From Cyrtodaria siliqua (taxonomy: Eukaryota > Mollusca > Bivalvia > Adapedonta > Hiatellidae): a DNA stretch of 64,000 bases. Below, in pieces: positions 56,072 through 64,000 of the stretch; position 1 is the first letter of the stretch, and the number at the start of each line of letters is the position of its first letter. Under the pieces are notes generated by a model. The model saw only the letters and a list, made by a program, of their open reading frames with translations. It searched no databases and had not been told where the DNA came from. The DNA lies in the NCBI GenBank assembly GCA_037043455.1, contig JAWPHD010000127.1:565501-629500 (forward strand). The letters run 5' to 3'. Position numbers and translations under genes: made by a program.

Positions 56072-56215
56072 AAGGCAACGATCGCAGAAGTAAGTTTGAC
56101 CTTTATGTTTGTTTTGGTCATAGAGTAGTCTATTCAGATTTTTAATCCAGCAATAGTGATATTTTGTTATTTTTGTTGGTTTGTCGGGATAATCATCAGG
56201 GTCATAGTTGTCATC
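56072..56215 (-). pseudogene. Polinton DNA polymerase B, segment before the RT insertion
   Basis: In a frame different from the upstream ORF the minus strand reads EDGIIDDNYDPDDYPDKPTK and ITKYHYCWIKNLNRLL, then TYFCDRC, the first Cys pair of a zinc finger interrupted by the RT insertion. A one-base indel near 56215 caused the frame change. Confidence 0.85.
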
Positions 56216-56817
56216 TATGATTCCATCTTCATTCTCTGATCTTGAGAAATTGGAGTGGGAAAGTCAATGTTATCTTTCTTCAAGAACTCTATACTAGGAT
56301 ACTTTGATAATCTATCAGAATTCTTTTCAGCTGGATTTAAAGCTGAATTTATTGCATGAAACAAACATTGATCATCGTCGTTTTTTACATTGATAATTGC
56401 TTTCTTATCAGCTACTGCTTTAGGCAAAGGAATATATGAAGAACCTTTTAACGGCTCGTACTTTGCAATATTTAAGTAAAGCTTAACACAGTGATCAATT
56501 TCTAATCCGGATGCTGTGTTTGTAAATCTTTCAAGGCTCTCTTGTATAAATGCAGATGACTCATCGTAGAACTCATTTATTTTTTCAGAGTTCAATATGG
56601 CATTTTGTTCACTGTGTAACACTGCTGTAGTGTATTTTTTGGTAGCACCGTCATCTTTAAATAGATTTACAGTGAGACCTAATTGAAACTTTAATCCATT
56701 CATCTCTGTCAGCTCTTTGCTTATTTGTTTTGTGATAATGGATTTCTTATCACGAAATAGTTTTGAGGGTCTTTGTATTTCTCGGCAGATATCTCGTATG
56801 CTTTGAAATAGCCACAT
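56215..56817 (-). pseudogene. Polinton DNA polymerase B, N-terminal region
   Basis: The 200-codon frame contains ELTEMNGLKFQLGLTVNLF, YEPLKGSSYIPLPKAVADKK and AIINVKNDDDQCLFHAINSA, blocks I recognise from the N-termini of Polinton-type polymerases ('MKGSSYIPLP', 'linikN.D..CF.w.i'). The last 10 or so residues, after a frameshift near 56215, are out of phase. An ATG lies at 56817, but coding-like text continues upstream in another frame (KLVDKPICGYF), so that methionine is probably not the original start. Confidence 0.85.
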
Positions 56818-56839
56818 ATTGGTTTGTCAACAAGTTTTA

Positions 56840-57005
56840 ATTTTCTATCTTTAAAAACTTGTTATAGTTCATTTATAACATTTTCTTGTAATTTAGCATA
56901 TTTCTGCTTTTGTTCATTTATAACATTTTCTTGTAATTTATCATATTTCTGCTTTTCTCGTTTTACGTTGTTTTTTAGCACGTCGTCTCTTGAGTAAATT
57001 TTCTA
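56840..57005 (-). repeat. 51-bp tandem duplication in a coiled-coil-coding stretch of the Polinton
   Basis: TTCATTTATAACATTTTCTT and the following TGTAATTTA(G/T)CATATTTCTGCTTT occur twice, about 51 bp apart. On the minus strand they read as two consecutive KQKYAKLQENVINE-like units, in phase because the period is a multiple of 3. The frame is broken upstream and downstream. It may be the damaged N-terminus of the polymerase or a separate small ORF. Confidence 0.55.
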
Positions 57006-57220
57006 ATGTTTGAGAATTAACCTCTTTTGGAGTTTCCTTTGGAACTTCTTTAAAGGTTTTAATGCATTTATACCGTTAGATAGTGTTTGCTTATCTATTA
57101 CACCTGTTTTAAACAGGAGTATTAATTATTTTATAGTCTCCTCGTTTTCCATTTCCTTTATTTGTTATATATTAGAAATACATTTTCTTAAATATAAAAT
57201 AATTATATACAAAAAACACA

Positions 57221-57490
57221 GTGGAAAGCAATGTTTGTAAATTTCTTAAAATTGGATTACATAATCCATGTGAAAATAAGCCAACAAAAGATTCTAATTA
57301 TTGCAGTTTGCATAAATATAGATTAAAAAAAAGTCATGCATTACCGTGTTTAAAATGTAAAAAAGGCACTTCTGCAAAATATCAAGTGTGTGTTGGTTGT
57401 GGTGCTCATTCGATTAGGAAAAAACATGAATACTGGAGGTTAAAGTCGTACAACGCTGAGTGTCTCCGATTTAGACGTATTGAGGTTTAA
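57221..57490 (+). CDS. Cys/His-rich putative zinc-binding protein of the Polinton
   Basis: The frame has 89 codons on the + strand. Two metal-site-like groups are visible: C-x10-C-x10-C-x2-H (CKFLKIGLHNPC ... NYCSLHKY), a pattern common in small proteins of large DNA viruses, and then CLKCKKG ... CVGCG, a zinc-ribbon pair. The C-terminus is basic. The open frame starts at GTG with a stop 18 bases upstream and no ATG, so the 5' end is lost, spliced or non-canonical. It lies about 70 bp inside the right inverted repeat. Function unknown; a transcription or DNA-binding accessory role is possible. Confidence 0.5.
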   Translation: MESNVCKFLKIGLHNPCENKPTKDSNYCSLHKYRLKKSHALPCLKCKKGTSAKYQVCVGCGAHSIRKKHEYWRLKSYNAECLRFRRIEV

Positions 57491-57561
57491 ATCATATTTT
57501 GTTAATTTTGTGTTTATTCGTTGATTTGGGTGTAATTTTAATAACAAATCAACTTTTATTA

Positions 57562-57704
57562 AAAAATCTCGGAATATAACTCTGGCGCAGCTTATTTCAG
57601 CACCTTGTGGAAGGAGTTTATATATATATGTATTTTGGGGGTTTCTGGATCAAACTCGAGTGAAACGAGAGCTTTGAGCCAGAACCCCCAAAATACCTAT
57701 ATAT
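57562..57704 (-). repeat. Right terminal inverted repeat of the Polinton
   Basis: It is the reverse complement of 48571-48722 with a few substitutions and carries the same inner hairpin (TTTTGGGGGTTTCTGG ... CCAGAACCCCCAAAA). It abuts the AGTTTA duplication at 57705-57710. Inward similarity continues to about 57520. Confidence 0.9.
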
Positions 57705-57729
57705 AGTTTACATCTTGTCTGAACCCGTT

Positions 57730-57800
57730 TAAATGAGTTGATCAAGCTTCGAGCTTTCCAGGAGCATTTTGCCACTGACCGTTCCAAGGCAGTAGCGCTA
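57730..57800 (+). pseudogene. Small fragment of the Penelope-like element's non-coding end
   Basis: ATTTTGCCACTGACCGTTCC followed by AAGGCAGTAGC at about 57768-57798 is identical, apart from one or two bases, to the reverse complement of 54895-54925 within the RT insertion. It is therefore a fourth trace of that element family, in + orientation, immediately outside the Polinton. Confidence 0.65.
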
Positions 57801-57810
57801 ATGTAAACCA

Positions 57811-58558
57811 TTTTATGTTTGCGATATGTGATATCACATACCGTGTCTCATATGTTTGCGATATGTAATATCACATACAGTGTCTCATATGTTTGCGATA
57901 TGTGATATCACGTACCGTGTCTCATATGTTTGCGATATGTGATATCACATACAGTGTCTCATACGTTTGCGATATGTGATATCACATACCGTGTCTCATA
58001 TGTTTGCGATATGTGATATCACGTACCGTGTCTCATATGTTTGCGATATGTGATATCACATACCGTGGTCTCATATGTTTGCGATATGTGATATCACGTA
58101 CCGTGTCTCATATGTTTGCGATATGTGATATCACGTACCGTGTCTCATATGTTTGCGATATGTGATATCACGTACCGTGTCTCATATGTTTGCGATATGT
58201 GATATCACGTACCGTGTCTCATATGTTTGCGATATGTGATATCACGTACCGTGTCTCATATGTTTGCGATATGTGATATCACGTACCGTGTCTCATATGT
58301 TTGCGATATGTGATATCACGTACCGTGGTCTCATATGTTTGCGATATGTGATATCACGTACCGTGTCTCATATGTTTGCGATATGTGATATCACGTACCG
58401 TGTCTCATATGTTTGCGATATGTGATATCACGTACCGTGTCTCATATGTTTGCGATATGTGATATCACATACCGTGTCTCATATGTTTGCGATATGTGAT
58501 ATCACGTACAGTGTCTCATATGTTTGCGATATGTGATATCACGTACCGTGTCTCATAT
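57811..58558 (+). repeat. Satellite array, 37-bp unit, about 20 copies, each with a 16-bp palindrome
   Basis: The unit reads CATATGTTTGCGATATGTGA then TATCACGTACCGTGTCT. The centre TATGTGATATCACATA is a perfect palindrome in units with ACATAC; most units have ACGTAC there. Two or more units are 38 bp (CCGTGGTCTC). Homogeneity is very high. There are no unique spacers between repeats and no coding frame. Confidence 0.97.
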
Positions 58559-58689
58559 TTATCGATCCTACCGTTTTTACGATGCTTGTTTATGGTTTAC
58601 TGTTGTTCCTGAATGGTACATGTCCTGTTAGACTTTTGTACACGTGTTTATACCTACTGCATGTACTACACAATCACCTCTCAGACATT

Positions 58690-58825
58690 CCACCCGTCGT
58701 CCAAGGCTGGAAGTATACAGTAGTGGTTTCACCCAGGCTAAAAGGGCTGGTCTGCCTCGACCACAAACAAAATGACCTTTTATGATTATGGCCTAAAATG
58801 ATGCATAACACCTTGCAAACAAAAC
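58690..58825 (+). mobile_element. SINE family B, 5'-truncated copy
   Basis: AAGTATACAGTAGTGGTTTC, GGTCTGCCTCGACCAC and CCTAAAATGATGCATAACACC correspond to the second half of SINE B. No tRNA-like head. Confidence 0.65.
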
Positions 58826-58829
58826 AAAC

Positions 58830-59145
58830 AAAAACACCTCGTCCAAGATGGTCTAACAATACGTCAAAATGAAAAAAATAATCTTTTATCCAACATCATC
58901 GATTCTATTTGAAAGAAATATCACGAGTGGATATGTTTCAAGTTTTGTTTTTCAGTTTCGCCAAGGCGACCTGAATAAAACACAAAGTTGGCAACACATA
59001 GGCAATGGTGGGAAATGAAATCTCATCTAAACCCATTTTCATGTGTTTCTTTTAATCGTCACAATGATACTTGTGTTGGCAGATTTGTTCGTGCCCGTTA
59101 TCCCAGACATCTGTCTAGTGGCTTAAATAGTTCGATTCCCGTTGT
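58830..59145 (+). repeat. Duplicated segment, copy 1
   Basis: The segment GTCCAAGATGG(T)CTAACAATACG... through TTTTTCAGTTTCGCCAAGG, CACATAGGCAATGGT and AAATCTCATCTAAA recurs at 59928-60190 in the same orientation with about 85% identity. Both are preceded by a SINE-B-type end (GACGTAAAACAC / AATGATGCATAACACC), so the duplicated unit probably includes the SINE tail. No coding signal is conserved between them. Confidence 0.75.
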
Positions 59146-59849
59146 TATTTTATACAAGAAAGGCTCACTTAGGTCTCTTGTTTGAGAGGTTTACGTGTTT
59201 AGTGGCAATGAGCTTGATAACAAGTCAAGGGGTGGTGAGTACAAGTCCTCGCTCCTCCAACCTTTCAGATGACCCTCCAACTACTCCTTCTCAATAGTAC
59301 TGTTCTTTGGTGACAAGACGTTAATGAAAATTTAATCGAGCTTTTTTCATGACGTCATACTTATATCGTGTCTTTGACCTCTCTATATATATGGTGTTTT
59401 AATATTATTTCCGAAACGAAATACCTAATCTAGCTATGAACCATTCGATTAACAGCAGCATATTAGCCAGCCTTTTATTTGTGCGATAATCCATAGCGTA
59501 AACTTTTTTTTCCTTTCAAAATATTTTTTTTTCTATAGAAATTTCTTTCAAACATTGATATGATTTGTGTAAAAATGTATGCTGATGTTAGCTTTTGGTA
59601 TTCGGATGGTGTTCGCATGTAAACCTGACGTATTCCCTTTAATATATGCGCATTCACTTTGCGCATTCGGTTAACGTGTCAGTAAACTGATTCCAAGATG
59701 TAATAGTACTGTTTCAAGTTTATATGCCCACTTGTCGGGGTTAGACATTTTAAATATGGTGGTAACAAATGCGCAGCGCGAAAATCCAAAAATGTTGAGG
59801 AGATAGCCAACGTGCTCCGCGTGACAGCTATTTATAACATCGGGATTCC
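59146..59849. other. AT-rich intergenic DNA
   Basis: No gene is recognised. Confidence 0.4.
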
Positions 59850-60240
59850 TCTATAGACCGTCATATATGTCCTAAAATGACGTAAAACACAATTCAAACA
59901 AAACAGACAAAACAAGAAATAAAATACGTCGTCCAAGATGGCTAACAATACGTCAAATGAAAAAATACATTTTGTCCAACATCACTGATCTATTTATTTA
60001 AAAGCAAATCATGGACATATTCTTTGGGTTGATCTATTTCAAGTTTCGTTTTTCAGTTTCGCCAAGGCCACCTGAATTGAACACAGAGTTACATAGGCAA
60101 TGGTTAGAAATAAAATCTCATCTAAAACCATTTTCATGTAATTCTTAATCGTTAGCACAATGACCCTTGGGTTGACCCAGTTGTTCGTGCCTGTTATGCC
60201 AGATAGCCGTCTGATGGCTGAAATAATTAACGTCTTTGTG
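59850..60240 (+). repeat. Duplicated segment, copy 2, preceded by a SINE B 3' end
   Basis: CCGTCATATATGTCCTAAAATG and GACGTAAAACACAATTCAAAC at 59857-59900 are the SINE-B 3' end. From 59928 the sequence parallels 58840-59145, with small indels such as ATCTATTTATTTAAAAGC against TTCTATTTGAAAG. Confidence 0.7.
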
Positions 60241-60974
60241 TGTGAACTAATTTAAAAGTCTATTTATTTTGTTTAAATGCATGGTCGGAACCAGCTCTCA
60301 GTTTCAGAACAGACTGGTTTTCAATTTTATTTGTTGTTTTCGAACGAGGTTGAGGACAAAGGAGCCATATCTAGTAATACCGCGATTTAAAACCGACAGA
60401 TAATGAACTGACGTTGAGCTTTCTCCATTATTTCAAAGGAGCGAAACCCGCCATAAAACGACCGGAATAAAAAAAAGTTATGCAGACGTTAATGAGTCAA
60501 AAATTATGAAACAAACAAAACCCTTAATTTTCAGATCCAATGACTGAGAATAAAGAGCTTTAACACGAGTGAAAATATGCGAGTTCCTCACTGATACACC
60601 TGCTGATTTTGGGATTACCCGAGAGTTGAGCAAGGTCCCCTTCTGTGCCGTTTAGATCTCCAGGCAGTTTCAGTAGTTTTGGTGGCTGAGTCTTTGGCTT
60701 CAAAACTACTGTCCTCAATCAAGTTTTTTATTTTATTTAATTATTTGTGATATTATTCTACAGAGAATGTAACTTTCTTTGACAAGATACATATTTGTCT
60801 AAAAACAACACTCAAATTACACTTTAAAAAATTGGGTCAGTAGCAATGTGTTCAGGATAGTACGTGTTTGCAAGTCATCTGCACGACGGGCTAGTAGCTC
60901 AAAATGAAGACTGGTTTTGATACTTCATAATTGTATCGTGTCTTTTACCTCTTCATGCGATGTTCGAGATATAA
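60241..60974. other. AT-rich intergenic DNA
   Basis: No feature recognised. Confidence 0.4.
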
Positions 60975-61215
60975 AAGAGTATGAGAGTGGACCTTTGGAA
61001 ACAGCCGAAGACGACACATACGAAATACTGCAGTCTCGGTTTGATTGAGACTGTTCATGAACGGTAGTGAAATATGCTAGCTACCGCTCACGCCCTCTAG
61101 CCCCGGGTTGAGCAGAACTCAATATTCCTAAAATCAATAGTACATAATTTTAACCATCCCGAAGATGGCATGCATATGGCGGTGTGCTTCCCCCATGTCC
61201 AGCGGCGTATGGTCC
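60975..61215 (-). repeat. Interspersed repeat family E, longest reverse copy
   Basis: It matches 12280-12540 in reverse complement over its whole length: GGACCTTTGGAAACAGCCGA, CAGTCTCGGTTTGATTGAGA, CTACCGCTCACGCCCTCTAG, CGGGTTGAGCAGAACTCAAT and CATCCCGAAGATGGCATGCA. The two small hairpins are retained. Confidence 0.75.
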
Positions 61216-61577
61216 CAGTATATAACAAAATACTATGCCCCGAAGAGCGAAATAAACAAAATGGAATTTAGTTGTGAGCAGCGGTTATGAAACCTATACT
61301 TTTGTATTTTAATACCGTGTAAGTAATGAACTGTTTGTCCGATATAATTGACCGTTTCAATTTATTTTTAGAATAATATATTTTATTATAATGTTCAATG
61401 AGATTTAACCCTTTTGACACTCACTCATCCCGGTTGACGTGTGTGTGGTAACGAAAAACAATATTGACATATTGACAACGCGTAGCATTCTTTGACTACA
61501 GCAGTAGTCAGAAGTGTGTCAGGTGAGAATTATGTTGGGCATTATGTCCTTTGAAGATAAAAAGTAATAAAACACTT

Positions 61578-61854
61578 CATTACGTGGTCCGAGTATTAAC
61601 TTTCATACCCCATACAACTCCTTCTCAAAGAAGGGAAAACGGGGATGGCTGGGGTATGAAATAAAACCTTAATTTCGGCTAAAACAATTGCATTTTGATT
61701 TAAAACATTTAATAGGTAATTTTAAACAGGTTATAGCATTTTTTCAGTAAAAAATGTTTATAAACGTGTTTTATAGTCGAATTATTCGTTAAACAATCCT
61801 GCTAATATAAGCTTTCCCATCGCTTAATGGAATTTAAGGCGGGACCACCTAATG
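61578..61854 (+). mobile_element. MITE family D, copy 5
   Basis: The ends are CATTACGTGGTCCGA and GGGACCACCTAATG, with full internal similarity to copies 1-4. ACTT on both sides is a possible 4-bp target duplication (AACACTT|...|ACTTAG), but the other copies do not confirm this length. Confidence 0.88.
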
Positions 61855-62045
61855 ACTTAGTCTCCTAATTCGAAGTTGGGGAGACATTTTACAGCCGCCA
61901 CAGCGCAATAAACGGAAGCTAGTACGAATGTCAATACATAATGAAAAAATACGTTAGATAAATAAATCATTTGTATAGGCTATTAAGGTATCCTTTGCCT
62001 TGAATGTTTAAAATGCGTCTTTGTCCGGGGAATTATATATGTAAT

Positions 62046-62266
62046 CGAATTGAATTGGATGTTGTTTAACGGCTCCTTAACACAGTATAGGTTATTTAGA
62101 GCCGCCACAGAGGGAGAGGAAGGATACATAGGAACCGGGAACCGTGCCCTACTCTTTTTATCAAATAGATTCCTATGGTTCTTTAGCGTGCTCGGAGGAT
62201 AGACCGATACACGGGACCGCCCTGTTTAAGACCCGATCCTACGGACGAGGCTAAGGGAAAGTGTCT
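62046..62266 (-). mobile_element. SINE family A, 5'-truncated
   Basis: It runs from the AATTC-type tail (GAATTGAATTGGATGTTG) through the body to GGCTAAGGGAAAGTGTC, where the homology stops before the tRNA-like head. It abuts a SINE B. Confidence 0.85.
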
Positions 62267-62282
62267 AATCGAATATCGTATT

Positions 62283-62466
62283 GAATGGTGTTTTACGTCA
62301 TTTTCGGCCCATTTTAGACTATACATGCTGGTCAATATCTTCGTGGTTGAGGCAGACCATACGTAAAACCATTACTGTATCGACACTTTCTCACTTACAA
62401 GACTAGCTCCTAGTGGGATTCGAACTCGCAGCGGTGAGGTCTTGAACGCAGCGTCTTTACCAGCCA
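62283..62466 (-). mobile_element. SINE family B, full-length
   Basis: On the minus strand the head has the B box GAGTTCGAATCCC (reverse complement of 62414-62426) and the body GGTTTTACGTATGGTCTGCC, ending near ATGGTGTTTTACGTC at 62286-62300. The A-box region (GTAAAGACGCTGCG) is degenerate. Confidence 0.8.
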
Positions 62467-63925
62467 TCGTCTTATTTATTTTATTTTATATAATAAATAA
62501 TTTACTTCACAAAAGAACAGGACATCCCCGGTAGATATTTACCTCTATCATTATTTAAACGATTTCCGACTTGCGATAATGGAATTAAACGTGATGTGAT
62601 ATTATACACAGGCGGTGTGTCGCACACCGAAATATGTGTGTTTAGTTTATCAAAATATGGTGGAACATACTTCCCACAAAGTTAATTATGTGTTTAAAAT
62701 GGAAATTTTTATTGAATAAAATAGACACACGGAAGGTAAACAGACACAAATCTACTGTATCATATTGCCAGAATATGCATTGTGCCACTTCAACTATTGA
62801 TTTTTGAGTTATGTTAATAAAAGAGTACCCACAAGTCCTCAAGCGTTTTTTGTTTTCCTTCCTGTCAGTACGGTATGTTGTAAACCTTTTCATTTTCAAC
62901 TAGCCACATTTATATAGTTTTAGCCTTTTCAATAATATATTGTTATCGTTTTAATCAAATCGCTTGTCTAACATTTACAACAATTTTGCCAAAACACTGT
63001 TTTTTTGCACTGAAAACATTTATAAATCATAACCACACGTGTCGTTTCTTAGCTGTGAAGTTCAAGAATCCACTTTGTGATTGAATGAATACATTACAGG
63101 AAATAGGCCTTGAACCAGGACCCAATTTTTATTTCGATTTTGCTACCAACTTATGTGGAAAATTCTGCCATCACTTTCTGAAAAGAGCAATGTCTGTAGG
63201 TGAAATTATTCCAGATAACAATCTGGAACAGGCAGCTTATACTACTTTATTAGAACAATATACATATTGTATGCATTTGCAGGAACCATTTGTGTGTCAG
63301 TACTCAAAACAAAAACAACGAAGAAGTGTTATGGTATACCTAGCTATAGACTACTGTACTGACTACTAACCATGGCAACTATTTGTTAAAAATTGGTACA
63401 GTTGTTACAATAGCGCCTTACTAACATATGTTGCGATATTCTTCGCATTTTGTTATAATCATAATCTCGGTTTGTCAATACTAGCTAGCATCAGTGCTAT
63501 TTCTGTGCATGAATAAATAGTACGATTTGAATGGCAGTTATCTAAAAACGATCTAAATAGTATTGTCAATGACGGGGGTAGTTTCAACAATTACAAAGGC
63601 TACTAGACAGGGTCTTTGTTCTGCCTTAACTTGTCCCTCATTCAGATCTCAGTATAATTATTTACTCAAATGTTTGTTGTTTTATAATCCCTCTGCCAGA
63701 GAACCAAGAGAAGAATCCATCAATGACACGGCATTATATCTAGACAGTATCGAGTTGCAATATGTCTGCAATCATTACATACATACTCACGGTCAATGAA
63801 AACGCACTACAAACATCCTTTTAAACACATTACAATTTGAAGCAATTTGGACAAAATATGATGCACTCCATATAACTAAAAAGTATGAAAGGAGAAATTT
63901 GGAAATCGCCGAAAGCGGTAAGTGC
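62467..63925. other. AT-rich intergenic DNA
   Basis: No gene is recognised. The plus frames at 63085-63369 (94 codons) and 63563-63799 (78 codons) begin with ATG or near-ATG codons but show no motif, and base composition does not change across their ends. Confidence 0.4.
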
Positions 63926-64000
63926 AACAAATATTGCATTTTCGGTTTGACTGAGACTGTTCATGAACGGCAGTGAAAAGTGCTTGCTACCGTTCACGCT
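63926..64000 (-). repeat. Interspersed repeat family E, copy cut by the window end
   Basis: TTCGGTTTGACTGAGACTG, TGTTCATGAACGGCAGTGAA and GCTACCGTTCACGCT match the family core. The rest lies beyond the window. Confidence 0.65.

Larger units (their letters stand above)
48571..57704. mobile_element. Polinton/Maverick DNA transposon, 9.1 kb, decayed
   Basis: The element is flanked by AGTTTA at 48565-48570 and 57705-57710, a 6-bp target duplication as made by Polinton integrases. Terminal inverted repeats exceed 150 bp. It encodes a DD35E integrase (+) and a family B DNA polymerase (-) in convergent orientation, the diagnostic pair of this class. There are also small ORFs near both ends. Capsid, FtsK-like packaging ATPase and adenain-type protease genes were looked for and not seen. 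Without the nested RT copy and MITE it would be about 7.3 kb, against 15-20 kb usual for Polintons, so it is a deletion derivative or a compact lineage. It cannot be autonomous in its present state. Confidence 0.9.

Noticed and set aside
48571..57704. LTR retrotransposon or retrovirus because of the integrase
   Set aside because: There are inverted rather than direct terminal repeats, no gag, protease or RT belonging to the element, a family B polymerase partner and a 6-bp target duplication; all indicate a Polinton. The RT inside is a separate nested element.
57811..58558. CRISPR array or bacterial-type palindromic repeat
   Set aside because: The 37-bp units are uniform head-to-tail copies, with no spacers and no cas genes.
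63085..63369. 94-codon + strand gene near the window end
   Set aside because: It has an ATG but no domain, no composition change and no neighbouring exon signals; retained only as unassigned DNA.

Overview
This is animal nuclear DNA, most probably from a bivalve mollusc. It is AT-rich and I recognise no intact host gene. It is filled with several SINE families carrying tRNA-like heads, foldback elements and MITEs, satellites, decayed LINEs, Penelope-like reverse transcriptase fragments and a Polinton/Maverick. The taxonomic call rests on the repeat repertoire, which resembles repeats I know from bivalve genomes, and is an inference. Nothing looks bacterial. Most open frames of 60-100 codons are chance or repeat-derived.

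Layout. 1-8 kb: AT-rich sequence with a Penelope-like RT remnant (about 836-1280), a 36-bp hairpin duplication, an inverted-repeat element and the first SINE-A copy. 8-16.1 kb: two foldback elements, a tandem array grown from a SINE-A tail (10.0-11.06 kb), a second RT remnant split by a SINE-B, a 78-bp palindrome and a modular repeat. 17-25 kb: families of MITEs (call them D, F and G) and hairpins. 26-27.7 kb: two adjacent arrays that share a 61-bp period. 30-31.5 kb: a LINE fragment split by a SINE-A with a 17-bp target duplication, then a SINE-C with a 13-bp duplication. 36.6-39.6 kb: a LINE whose N-terminus carries a 2A-type ribosome-skipping motif and whose reverse transcriptase core has been deleted. 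40-41 kb: ATC-rich low-complexity DNA. 42.6-43.3 kb: an intact LINE ORF1-type protein. 45-47.7 kb: more MITEs.

The centrepiece is a 9.1-kb Polinton at 48,571-57,704. It is bounded by the 6-bp direct repeat AGTTTA and by terminal inverted repeats of more than 150 bp that each contain an inner hairpin. It encodes a DD35E integrase on the + strand and, convergent with it (stop codons overlapping), a family B DNA polymerase on the - strand. It also has small coiled-coil/membrane ORFs near the left end and a Cys/His-rich ORF near the right end. I see no capsid, packaging ATPase or protease gene. The polymerase is a pseudogene: frameshifts and stop codons break it, a 529-bp TTAA-flanked MITE sits in it, and a 1.3-kb Penelope-like RT copy sits inside its N-terminal zinc finger. 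Its C-terminal region contains five in-frame degenerate copies of a block of about 35 residues. A 37-bp palindrome-bearing satellite of about 20 copies starts 100 bp beyond the element.

58.5-64 kb: a duplicated segment of about 300 bp, a SINE-A/SINE-B composite, further MITE D and family-E copies, and otherwise featureless AT-rich DNA. Together the nested insertions give a relative order of events: Polinton first, then MITE and RT insertion; SINEs inserted after the LINE fragments and RT copies they interrupt.
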